A stretch of 50,705 nt of DNA from Muribaculaceae bacterium (GTDB taxonomy: Bacteria > Bacteroidota > Bacteroidia > Bacteroidales > Muribaculaceae). Every line of letters begins with the position of its first letter. The stretch's first letter is position 1. Location: contig VSPM01000015.1 of NCBI GenBank assembly GCA_009775365.1, positions 1 through 50,705 on the forward strand. The letters are read 5' to 3'. The translations under genes and the position numbers were made by a program. The notes under the pieces are model-generated. The model was not told the origin of the DNA. It did no database searches and worked only from the letters and a program-made list of their open reading frames with translations. Below, piece after piece: positions 32,596-40,522 of the stretch.

Positions 32596-33813
32596 ATGAT
32601 AAAAACGTCTACTTTTCTGATATTTGCAATGATTTCTGCTTCGAGTTGGGCATATAGCCCTTCACAAGTGCAAAATTCTCAAACCAGCATAACAGCAGAG
32701 ACCGGAAATCGTTTTACCTTATTACATGATCTCACATCAATTTCTTTAAAAGATTCCAGAAATCGAGATTGGGACGGTGGTTACTACACTCAAAATCCAA
32801 TGGTAAATGTAGGATTTGAAAACGTTAATAATTCAAATATCTACTCCATGAAAGTCTCAATCATAAAATGCAATGGCATTGTTAGAGCCGATTACACATA
32901 TAAATTTTTAGAAGACGCAGTAAAAGATAATTCTTCAGATATTGACATAACACATATAACATGCGGGGAGACCGCAACGTTTGATGTATCGATCCCCGGG
33001 AGATATTGTCTGGCTTATTGCGCTACTGATGAAAAGAACAATCCGGTTGTCACCGGGAGCATACGTTTTGACTCATTATATGATGATGGGAATTGGACTG
33101 TTTGTGGCGAAGCAGAAATATCTTCGGGTGTATTGTCCTCATGCGATTTGAAGTCTCATGGATTTTCATCAAATGGCACCGGTATTTTGGAAGAACCCGG
33201 TGATCTTATCTGGTGGGAATGTCCTGTAACATATCCATATTATTCAGGAGAGACATGGTCAGCCACAATTGAATACCACCCGATATTAAAACACTATCGA
33301 ATTGTTAATCCATTTACTTGCAATCCGGAGTTAAAAGATTATTTACCAGAAGATAATGAACTCCTATCTGCATTTTATAGCAACGTAGCATATTCTCCTG
33401 AAGCTTTTTTGTTTGATCACAACAACCCGGCATGGTTTCTTCTTAATGCGGAGTTCGAATCATACACATACTGTGAGCCAATGCGTACCGGCATAGTCGC
33501 ACTGCATAGAGATAACCCATATCATTATATGGCACATCCTTATAATCAGAATATCGGATACGTAATATATGATGTGTGTCCAATACAAGATATAAGAAAA
33601 ACCGGGAAGTATGTCGATATGCCGTTAGAGGATGAACGTGAGGCCTCATTAATAGTTAAATTCTCCGGCTGGACAACAGGGGTCAATGAAATTTATAACG
33701 ATAATGATGAATGTAAAGAATTTTTTACAATCGATGGCGTAAAAGTTCAAACTCCGGCAAAAGGTTTTTATATTGTTAAACAAGGTTCTAAATCGGCAAA
33801 GATAATAATTTAA
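32596..33813 (+). CDS. Secreted protein of unknown function with C-terminal T9SS-like tail
   Basis: I do not recognise the body of this 405-residue protein. A signal peptide is clear (MIKTSTFLIFAMISASSWA, cleavage before YSPSQ). The middle is beta-rich, with many Y, W, N and D and few K, as in surface beta-sandwich proteins. The end, FFTIDGVKVQTPAKGFYIVK followed by SAKIII, matches the short Bacteroidales C-terminal sorting pattern (DGxxV...P.KG.YIV). A surface or extracellular place by type IX export is inferred. It has its own promoter and a strong terminator, so it is a single-gene unit. Confidence 0.75.
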   Translation: MIKTSTFLIFAMISASSWAYSPSQVQNSQTSITAETGNRFTLLHDLTSISLKDSRNRDWDGGYYTQNPMVNVGFENVNNSNIYSMKVSIIKCNGIVRADYTYKFLEDAVKDNSSDIDITHITCGETATFDVSIPGRYCLAYCATDEKNNPVVTGSIRFDSLYDDGNWTVCGEAEISSGVLSSCDLKSHGFSSNGTGILEEPGDLIWWECPVTYPYYSGETWSATIEYHPILKHYRIVNPFTCNPELKDYLPEDNELLSAFYSNVAYSPEAFLFDHNNPAWFLLNAEFESYTYCEPMRTGIVALHRDNPYHYMAHPYNQNIGYVIYDVCPIQDIRKTGKYVDMPLEDEREASLIVKFSGWTTGVNEIYNDNDECKEFFTIDGVKVQTPAKGFYIVKQGSKSAKIII

Positions 33814-33832
33814 TTCTCCTATTTGTCATCAT

Positions 33833-33891
33833 AAGCGCTTTCCTTAAAAATCGCTGAGCCTACGGCCCTCTGATTTTTAAGGAAAGCGCTT
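33833..33891. terminator. Perfect 20-bp inverted repeat, likely terminator
   Basis: AAGCGCTTTCCTTAAAAATC (33833-33852) and its exact reverse complement (33872-33891) with a 19-nt loop. It begins 20 nt after the stop of the secreted protein gene. The tail TATATAATA is only weakly U-rich, so a role as a 3' stabiliser is also possible. Confidence 0.7.
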
Positions 33892-33936
33892 TATATAATA
33901 TAAAACATTCCTATAACGTTTTATTTTAATGTGAAG

Positions 33937-33990
33937 AGGTTGAAAACGATTTCTGTATCTGTATGTAATCATAACTTCTGTTTTCAACCT
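33937..33990. other. Second inverted repeat upstream of uvrA paralog 2
   Basis: AGGTTGAAAAC (33937-33947) and GTTTTCAACCT (33980-33990), 11 bp, separated by 32 nt. It lies 63 nt before the uvrA start. It may be a regulatory dyad; I see no exact promoter in this gap. Confidence 0.45.
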
Positions 33991-34052
33991 TTTGACGAAA
34001 AATATGGGGATAAACACGCAATTTGCGCGAGGAAACGAAATAAGAATTAATA

Positions 34053-36872
34053 ATGTCAGAAAAATATATTGAAATCAAAGGCGCGAGAGTCAATAATCTT
34101 AAGAATATCGACCTCTCGATACCTCTCAATAAATTTGTTGTGGTCACCGGTGTCAGCGGCTCCGGCAAATCGTCATTGGCTTTCGACACACTTTATGCCG
34201 AAGGGCAGCGAAGATATGTGGAAAGCCTCTCAGCCTATGCCCGACAGTTTCTCGGACGAATGGCGAAACCGGAATGTGACTACATTAAAGGCTTGCCTCC
34301 TGCGATAGCCATCGAGCAAAAGGTAAACACACGTAATCCGAGAAGCACAGTAGGGACTTCTACCGAGATTTACGACTATCTAAGAATGCTTTTCGCACGA
34401 ATAGGCCACACATTCTCACCCATAACAGGGATGGAGGTTAAAAAGCACGGCATCGAGGATATAGTAGCCACTGCATTATCATATCCTGAAGGCACAAGAA
34501 TGGCAATCCTGGTTGACATCAATGTGCCTCAGGGAAGAAGCTTTGAACAACAGCTTGAAATATATCTGAAAGAAGGTTATTCTCGTCTTGAAAAAAAGGG
34601 TGAGTTTTTGAGCATACAGGATATTCTGTCAAGCGGCTCACCCTCTACTCCGGAATATTATCGATTGCTAATCGACCGCATCGCAGTGTCGCCTGAAAAG
34701 GACGAAATATCACGTCTCACAGATTCTGTAGAGACCGCCTATTATGAAGGTCATGATGAATGCATCATAAAAATCTGGGACTCTGACGGAGTGCATGAAT
34801 ATAATTTTTCAAAAAAATTCATGGCAGATGGAATTGAATTCAGGGAGCCGAGCGACCTGATGTTCAATTTCAACAACCCATATGGAGCGTGTCCCGAATG
34901 CGAAGGCTTCGGCAAAGTGATGGGCATAAGCGAAGATCTTGTAGTGCCCGACAAGTCGTTGTCCGTTTATCAGGATGCTGTGCAATGCTGGCGCGGGGAA
35001 AAAATGAGCGAATGGAAGAGACATCTCATTCATATTGCCCCGCAATTCAGCTTCCCTGTGCATAAGCCATATTCTGAACTTACAGACAGAGAAAAGGACT
35101 TCCTATGGAAAGGGAACTCCAATTGGGAGGGCATCGACGGGTTCTTCCGATGGATTGATGAGAATCAGTATAAGATTCAATACAGGGTGATGAAGGCCAG
35201 ATACCGTGGAAAAACCACCTGCCCGACATGCCACGGCTCCAGGCTGCACAAAGATGTAGAATATGTAAAAATTGACGGCCACACAATCACGGAGCTTGTA
35301 AGAATGCCGGTCAGCGATCTCCGTAAGCTTTTTATGAGCCTTAATTTGTCGGACACTGATCAACAGATTGCAAAACGGCTGTTGCTCGAAATCAACAATC
35401 GCCTTGAGTTCCTTGATGAAGTCGGACTCGGATATCTCACTCTTGACCGCCTTTCGTCTACACTTTCAGGAGGAGAAAGCCAGAGAATAAATCTGGCCAC
35501 ATCTCTCGGTTCCTCGCTTGTGGGGTCGTTATATATTCTGGATGAGCCAAGCATCGGACTCCATTCGCGCGATACCCGTAAACTAATATCTGTGTTGCGC
35601 CGACTTCAGAAAATTGGCAACACTGTCATTGTTGTAGAGCACGATGAAGACATAATGCTCGCAGCAGACGACATTATAGACATCGGCAAAGACGCAGGAC
35701 GCCTCGGAGGAAACCTCGTGTACCAAGGGAATCTTAGAGAAACTCTCGAATCTAACGAGCGTACGGATTCATACACTGTGGATTACTTGAGAGGGACACG
35801 ACAAATAGAGTACTCTCCTCTTCATCGGCCCTGGAAAAAATATATTGAAGTCACCGGCGCACAAGAAAACAATCTGAAAAGTATCGACGTGAAGTTTCCT
35901 TTAGGGATAATGACAGTGGTGTCTGGTGTGAGCGGCTCCGGGAAATCCACCCTCGTAAGGGAAATCCTTTACAAGGCAGTAAAAAGACATCTCGGAGAGG
36001 CGGGTGATGCGCCGGGATGCCATAAATCTCTACAAGGAGACATTCGCGAAATTAAAGCAGTGGAGTTTGTTGACCAGAATCCTATCGGCACTTCCTCGCG
36101 TTCTAATCCGGCTACATATCTAAAAGCGTTTGACGAGATTAGAAAATTATTCTCCGAGCAACAATTGGCAAAACAAATGGGCTTCACACCCTCCTTCTTT
36201 TCTTTCAATTCAGAGGGCGGGCGATGCGAGGAATGCAAAGGGGAAGGCACAATCACAATCCCGATGCAATTTATGGCCGACATACAGATTGAATGTGAAG
36301 TGTGTCATGGCAAACGTTATAAAAAAGAGGTGCTCGACGTAGAATATAAAGGGAAAAACATCTATGATTTTCTTGAGATGACAATTGATCAGGCGATAGA
36401 GTTTCTTTCGCAGACACCGGGCACAATCGAGAAAAGAATCATAAAACGCCTGCAGCCGCTTCATGACGTAGGCTTGGGATATATTAAACTGGGACAAAGC
36501 TCGTCTACCCTTTCAGGAGGAGAAAACCAGCGTGTGAAACTGGCTTATTTCATAGCCCAGGATAACATAGACCACACCCTTTTCATATTTGATGAACCAA
36601 CAACAGGGCTACATTTCCACGACATCGACACACTGCTAAAATCACTGAATGCCCTTATCGACAAAGGCCACACGGTGATTATCATTGAACATAACATGGA
36701 CATGATAAAATCTGCCGACTGGATCATAGACATCGGTCCTGAAGGTGGCGAAACAGGAGGAAGAGTAGTAGCGGAAGGGACTCCCGAACAGATTGCAGAC
36801 TCGAAGACATCATACACGGCAAAATATCTCAAGCCAAAATTAACAATTGCAAAAGATGAAAAAAACAGATAG
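34053..36872 (+). CDS. uvrA: UvrA excinuclease ATPase subunit, paralog 2
   Basis: Full-length UvrA of 939 residues. Walker A motifs are GVSGSGKSS (about 33-41) and GVSGSGKST in the second half; signatures LSGGESQRI and LSGGENQRV; Walker B ILDEPSIGLHSRD and IFDEPTTGLHFHD. The second zinc module is complete (CEECKGEG ... CEVCHGKRY) and CPTCHGSRL is kept. The first module retains only C280 and C283 (ACPECEG); the upstream CPxC is missing. The HSRDTRKL form and the EGFGKV segment are like the main UvrA of Bacteroides as I remember it, so this may be the housekeeping copy. The following lipoprotein gene overlaps its end by 17 nt. Confidence 0.94.
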   Translation: MSEKYIEIKGARVNNLKNIDLSIPLNKFVVVTGVSGSGKSSLAFDTLYAEGQRRYVESLSAYARQFLGRMAKPECDYIKGLPPAIAIEQKVNTRNPRSTVGTSTEIYDYLRMLFARIGHTFSPITGMEVKKHGIEDIVATALSYPEGTRMAILVDINVPQGRSFEQQLEIYLKEGYSRLEKKGEFLSIQDILSSGSPSTPEYYRLLIDRIAVSPEKDEISRLTDSVETAYYEGHDECIIKIWDSDGVHEYNFSKKFMADGIEFREPSDLMFNFNNPYGACPECEGFGKVMGISEDLVVPDKSLSVYQDAVQCWRGEKMSEWKRHLIHIAPQFSFPVHKPYSELTDREKDFLWKGNSNWEGIDGFFRWIDENQYKIQYRVMKARYRGKTTCPTCHGSRLHKDVEYVKIDGHTITELVRMPVSDLRKLFMSLNLSDTDQQIAKRLLLEINNRLEFLDEVGLGYLTLDRLSSTLSGGESQRINLATSLGSSLVGSLYILDEPSIGLHSRDTRKLISVLRRLQKIGNTVIVVEHDEDIMLAADDIIDIGKDAGRLGGNLVYQGNLRETLESNERTDSYTVDYLRGTRQIEYSPLHRPWKKYIEVTGAQENNLKSIDVKFPLGIMTVVSGVSGSGKSTLVREILYKAVKRHLGEAGDAPGCHKSLQGDIREIKAVEFVDQNPIGTSSRSNPATYLKAFDEIRKLFSEQQLAKQMGFTPSFFSFNSEGGRCEECKGEGTITIPMQFMADIQIECEVCHGKRYKKEVLDVEYKGKNIYDFLEMTIDQAIEFLSQTPGTIEKRIIKRLQPLHDVGLGYIKLGQSSSTLSGGENQRVKLAYFIAQDNIDHTLFIFDEPTTGLHFHDIDTLLKSLNALIDKGHTVIIIEHNMDMIKSADWIIDIGPEGGETGGRVVAEGTPEQIADSKTSYTAKYLKPKLTIAKDEKNR

Positions 36873-37347
36873 ATTGCTTGCTAAAACTGCAGCAGTATCC
36901 TTTGTTTTGTTCTTATCGGGCGCTTGCGGGCGCAACGATAAGAACAAAAATTTCGATGTGGCTCATCAACTTTTTGAAAAATGCACAAGAATAACAGAGG
37001 CATATATCGACAGCATTTCAAATGCGCCTGACTCTGCTGTGGTGCACAGAATGTCGGATCATTTCGATGAGCATATGGCCACTGTCAACTATCAATTTCC
37101 TGCCAACACCGACCTTCTTCTTTCTGAAGAGGAAAATGATTCGCTCATACGTATGCATAAACGCCTCACAAGAGTCAGAATGAACAAGCTAGAGGCATTA
37201 GGCAAATCTGAATCTGACAGCGTGGCTCCCACTGATTCCGCAATGAAAATAAAAAAGAATATTAAAGAACCCACCACAACTGCCAAATCTGTCAAGCCCT
37301 CTCAGAAGAAAGCAAAATCAAAATCGGATTCTGTCACTTCACGATAG
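36856..37347 (+). CDS. Small lipoprotein of unknown function
   Basis: The ATG at 36856 gives 163 residues with a lipoprotein signal: KK at the N-terminus, a hydrophobic stretch AAVSFVLFL and the lipobox LSGAC with C24 as lipidation site. The next residues are GRNDKN. The mature part is helical for about 90 residues (charged, with DSAVVHRMSDHFDEHM). It ends in a long K/S/T-rich tail (KPSQKKAKSKSDS), which looks disordered and could bind cell wall or nucleic acid. No known domain. It starts inside uvrA (17-nt overlap) and so is co-transcribed, but a link with repair is not implied. Confidence 0.7.
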   Translation: MKKTDRLLAKTAAVSFVLFLSGACGRNDKNKNFDVAHQLFEKCTRITEAYIDSISNAPDSAVVHRMSDHFDEHMATVNYQFPANTDLLLSEEENDSLIRMHKRLTRVRMNKLEALGKSESDSVAPTDSAMKIKKNIKEPTTTAKSVKPSQKKAKSKSDSVTSR

Positions 37348-37367
37348 TTACGACTCACAGATGATTC

Positions 37368-39158
37368 CTATTCTGTGAAGAGCTGCATCTCGCAGTTGCG
37401 GCAATCAAACTTCAACCTGAATCTGCGATTTCCGGATGTCAGCATCAAAGGCTCTTTAAACGCCGCATCTGAATTTCTGCCTCTGGATTTTGCATTATCT
37501 CTTTTGCACATGCCAAGCTCGCGTAGAATGCAATGCCGGGTAGTCATCACGACCGTGCCGGGGGCTACAGGGCTCTCAGAAGCCTCCATTGCCTTCTCTA
37601 TAGTCTCCACACCATGATCCCTATAAAATCGCTCTGCAACGCTGTTTGCCACGTTGTCGCGGAAATCCAAAGCCTTATATGGATATGGAAATTTCAAATT
37701 CTCACTCCTTCTTAAATCATATCTGTAAGTAGCGAGATTTGCATTATCCAGCAATTCCACAAGACGCCTGCGCAACGCGCCTATTTCAGAACGAGGAATA
37801 AAAACTGAAGAATCAAGGCTACTTTCATAAGAGGCCAAAACGTAAGGCGTGCCTCCTAATTTGGCAAATTCTTTCCTATAATCCATCGACGATTTAGCAA
37901 TATCCCGCGTAACATCCAACGGAAGTCTGACCACAACTCCCCTTTCGTCGCTTGCAGACACGCCCTTATCATCAATTTTGACATGAAGATTGAGTTTGCG
38001 GACAGCGCTCTCTTTCGACATCGTTTTCTGCCATTCCAAATCGTGTGTGCGATGAATCTCGGCACCTTTGGGGATGTTCACTTTTCGTCCTATAACTATT
38101 CTTCCACTCTCAACCTTATTGACGTTCACGCCGCAATATTGACCGTCATTATCAAAATAACTTATCCCGTCGCCATTATGAAGCATCGACACATCTGTTA
38201 TAATCTCCCCCATTGATTTAGGAGTAAGTATCGAAGCAATCGACTGCGGGCGACGTTCCGACAGAAAATAATCCGTGAATCCTCTATTGAAACTTTTTTC
38301 GGGTGCAGGTGCAAACATAGCTACAGCCTTGCCAAACGAACTTCGGCAATATCGGCTGGGATTATTCTCTATATAATCATTAAGGAGCCCGTTATATTTT
38401 GCAGTGATATTCTTTACATAATCAATCTCTTTCAGACGACCTTCAATCTTGAAGGAACTCACACCTGCCTCAATCAAATCGGAAAGTTTTGCAGAAGCAT
38501 TAAAATCGCGAAGCGACAGCAGATGTTTTTCTCGAGCCAGAACATTGCCGGAGGAATCTCGCAATGAAAATGGCAAGCGGCATATCTGCGCACATTCTCC
38601 CCTATTGGCGCTGCGCCCTGTCACAGCACAACTTGCATGGCATCTTCCTGAATAACTCACACACAATGCGCCATGCACAAAACATTCAACAGGAATTGTC
38701 ACACTCCGGGTGATTCCCTTTATTTCGCCTAGAGTGAGCTCCCTTGCAAGCACAAGCTGAGAGAATCCTGCTTCCTGCAAAAAACGCGCCTTTTCCGGCG
38801 TGCGAATATCACACTGCGTACTTGCATGAAGAGCTATAGGCGGCAGATTCAGCCGCAACAACGACATATCCTGCACAATAAGTGCGTCGACGCCTATTTT
38901 GTATAAGTCGCGACATAGTTTTTCTACCTGGAACAATTCATTCTCATACACAATTGTATTAACCGTGACATATACTTTTGCGCGAAAACGATGAGCAAAA
39001 TCCACCACACGGGAAATGTCTTCAAGCGAATTACACGCTGATTTTCTTGCCCCATGGCTTGTGGCTCCCATATACACGGCATCAGCCCCATGAACTACCG
39101 CCTGGACTGCTATATCTGCATTTGCGGCAGGCGCCAACAATTCAAGTGAGTGCAACAT
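37368..39158 (-). CDS. U32 family peptidase-like protein (RlhA/TrhP group)
   Basis: Member of the U32 (collagenase-like) family. Characterised bacterial relatives (RlhA, TrhP) take part in hydroxylation of 23S rRNA C2501 or of tRNA wobble uridine, so RNA modification is a fair but unproven role. The N-terminal TIM-barrel begins LELLAPAANADIAVQAV. The signature is ECFVHGALCVSYSGRC, followed by further cysteines (CHASCAVTGRSANRGECAQIC) likely to bind an iron-sulfur cluster. The 596 residues include the long C-terminal extension. The last part has CRNCEMQLFTE. It is the last gene in a minus-strand unit after smpB (56-nt gap). Confidence 0.87.
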   Translation of the reverse strand: MLHSLELLAPAANADIAVQAVVHGADAVYMGATSHGARKSACNSLEDISRVVDFAHRFRAKVYVTVNTIVYENELFQVEKLCRDLYKIGVDALIVQDMSLLRLNLPPIALHASTQCDIRTPEKARFLQEAGFSQLVLARELTLGEIKGITRSVTIPVECFVHGALCVSYSGRCHASCAVTGRSANRGECAQICRLPFSLRDSSGNVLAREKHLLSLRDFNASAKLSDLIEAGVSSFKIEGRLKEIDYVKNITAKYNGLLNDYIENNPSRYCRSSFGKAVAMFAPAPEKSFNRGFTDYFLSERRPQSIASILTPKSMGEIITDVSMLHNGDGISYFDNDGQYCGVNVNKVESGRIVIGRKVNIPKGAEIHRTHDLEWQKTMSKESAVRKLNLHVKIDDKGVSASDERGVVVRLPLDVTRDIAKSSMDYRKEFAKLGGTPYVLASYESSLDSSVFIPRSEIGALRRRLVELLDNANLATYRYDLRRSENLKFPYPYKALDFRDNVANSVAERFYRDHGVETIEKAMEASESPVAPGTVVMTTRHCILRELGMCKRDNAKSRGRNSDAAFKEPLMLTSGNRRFRLKFDCRNCEMQLFTE

Positions 39159-39214
39159 TGTTTATATCTCCTGAATTAACCTTTGAAATAATTACGCCAC
39201 TACCGGATGCTTGG

Positions 39215-39667
39215 TTATTTTTTAAACATCCTGTCGATATTTCTCTTGTCTTCCCTCTCTTTTATAGATTGACGCTTGTCATATTGCTTCTTGCCTTTTC
39301 CTATTCCAATCATAAGTTTGGCAAAACCTCTTTCGTTTATAAATATTCTCAAAGGCACAATAGTGAACCCTGCGTCAGACGACTCTTTTACAATCTTCGC
39401 TATTTCTTTTTTCGATAGTAACAATTTACGGTCCCGTCTTACCACATGATTGTTATACGAACCATAGAAATATTCCGAAATGTGCATACCTTTAACCCAC
39501 ACTTCGCCACGGTCTACCACGCAATAACTGTCGGCAAGGCTTGCCTTGCCATCACGTATTGACTTGATTTCTGTCCCCGTAAGCACCATTCCGGCTGTGA
39601 ATGTGTCGCCTATCTCATAATTGAAATATGCCTTCTTGTTTTTTATGTTTACCTGACTTGCTTTCAT
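39215..39667 (-). CDS. smpB: SsrA-binding protein SmpB
   Basis: Binds tmRNA and brings it to stalled ribosomes for trans-translation. The typical segments are seen: NKKAYFNYEIGDTFTAGMVL, GTEIKSIRDGKASLADSY, and a basic C-terminal tail (KKQYDKRQSIKERE) that enters the mRNA channel. Length 150 is normal. It is 34 nt after the Yip1-like gene and 56 nt before the U32 gene. The tmRNA gene (ssrA) was not found in this window. Confidence 0.95.
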   Translation of the reverse strand: MKASQVNIKNKKAYFNYEIGDTFTAGMVLTGTEIKSIRDGKASLADSYCVVDRGEVWVKGMHISEYFYGSYNNHVVRRDRKLLLSKKEIAKIVKESSDAGFTIVPLRIFINERGFAKLMIGIGKGKKQYDKRQSIKEREDKRNIDRMFKK

Positions 39668-39701
39668 TTTACGAAAATATAAATTAATTCGGAGGAATGA
39701 G

Positions 39702-40403
39702 TTATTTCGGAAGTATTTGGGAAAGGCCCCAGTTTATCAGGACAGGCACGCCCTCAATCAGCAGGCACAAAACCCCGGTATAAATAATCTGGCGCCGCTC
39801 CGGAAATCTAAAGAATCTCGTGCCCCTGCAAACCATATATACAGTCCATAACGGCAAGAATATCAAAACTGCCCAAAGCATGGGGAGCAATTCCATTATT
39901 GTAAAAAACAGACAAAGCGACGACAGGCTCAAGCTTACAAACACTTTTCCGAAGTTTGTTTCAAAAACTCCGGCCACATCCTTCGCCATAACTATCTTCA
40001 AAAGAATCAAAATACAAAAGTAACCGAAGAAAAACGACACAAAAGAAGTGACTGCGTCAATCAGAATCTCTGATAATTCTACCCTTGAAGAATAGAATAA
40101 AACAGCGAATTTACTCAACGTCATAAGCGCGAGCAAAGGATAGAAACAATCCTTCTCCGCTGTTTCAGACTTGAGGTTTTGCCGCCTCACCGCTTTCCAG
40201 CCATTCACCGGATTAAGCATTATCTGCAATAAAAGCATTAACGGCGACTTGCCGTTTTTCCCTTTATTCGGATTCTCGTCTTCTCCTCCATCGTCGTTCA
40301 GCACATAGTTGTCTATCTGCGAAATGTTTGGAGCAGATGTGTCTATTTCATTTTCTTCCGAATAAACATATATATTATCTTTTTCTGCTTCTTTATCTTC
40401 CAT
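39702..40403 (-). CDS. Yip1-like multi-span membrane protein
   Basis: The first 70 residues are polar and acidic (NDDGGEDENPNKG). From there about five hydrophobic spans follow, roughly at 93-110, 118-145, 160-180, 180-200 and 208-230. The line MLNPVNGWKAVRRQN before the first span is the usual opening of Yip1 domain proteins. The function of bacterial Yip1 proteins is not known. It is the first gene in the unit with smpB and the U32 gene, with a promoter right at its start. Confidence 0.7.
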   Translation of the reverse strand: MEDKEAEKDNIYVYSEENEIDTSAPNISQIDNYVLNDDGGEDENPNKGKNGKSPLMLLLQIMLNPVNGWKAVRRQNLKSETAEKDCFYPLLALMTLSKFAVLFYSSRVELSEILIDAVTSFVSFFFGYFCILILLKIVMAKDVAGVFETNFGKVFVSLSLSSLCLFFTIMELLPMLWAVLIFLPLWTVYMVCRGTRFFRFPERRQIIYTGVLCLLIEGVPVLINWGLSQILPK

Positions 40404-40414
40404 AATTTAAATTA

Positions 40415-40446
40415 CAAAATTAACCAATTCCTCTAAACTACACAAG
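40415..40446 (-). promoter_or_regulatory. Promoter of the Yip1-like/smpB/U32 unit
   Basis: On the minus strand, CTTG (40446-40443, one mismatch) is followed after 20 nt by TAATTTTG (40422-40415). The start would lie only a few bases before the ATG at 40403, so the message may be nearly leaderless. Confidence 0.55.
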
Positions 40447-40463
40447 AGAAATGAAGCATTACA

Positions 40464-40501
40464 ATAAAAATGTGGAGCCTGCGCATATGCAAGCCCCACA
40501 T
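40464..40501 (-). terminator. Intrinsic terminator of mutA-mutB
   Basis: On the minus strand ATGTGGGGC pairs with GCTCCACAT (one mismatch), with inner TGC/GCA pairing, and is followed by TTTTTATTG. It begins 22 nt after the mutB stop. Confidence 0.75.
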
Positions 40502-40522
40502 CTGTAATATATTTATTCAATA

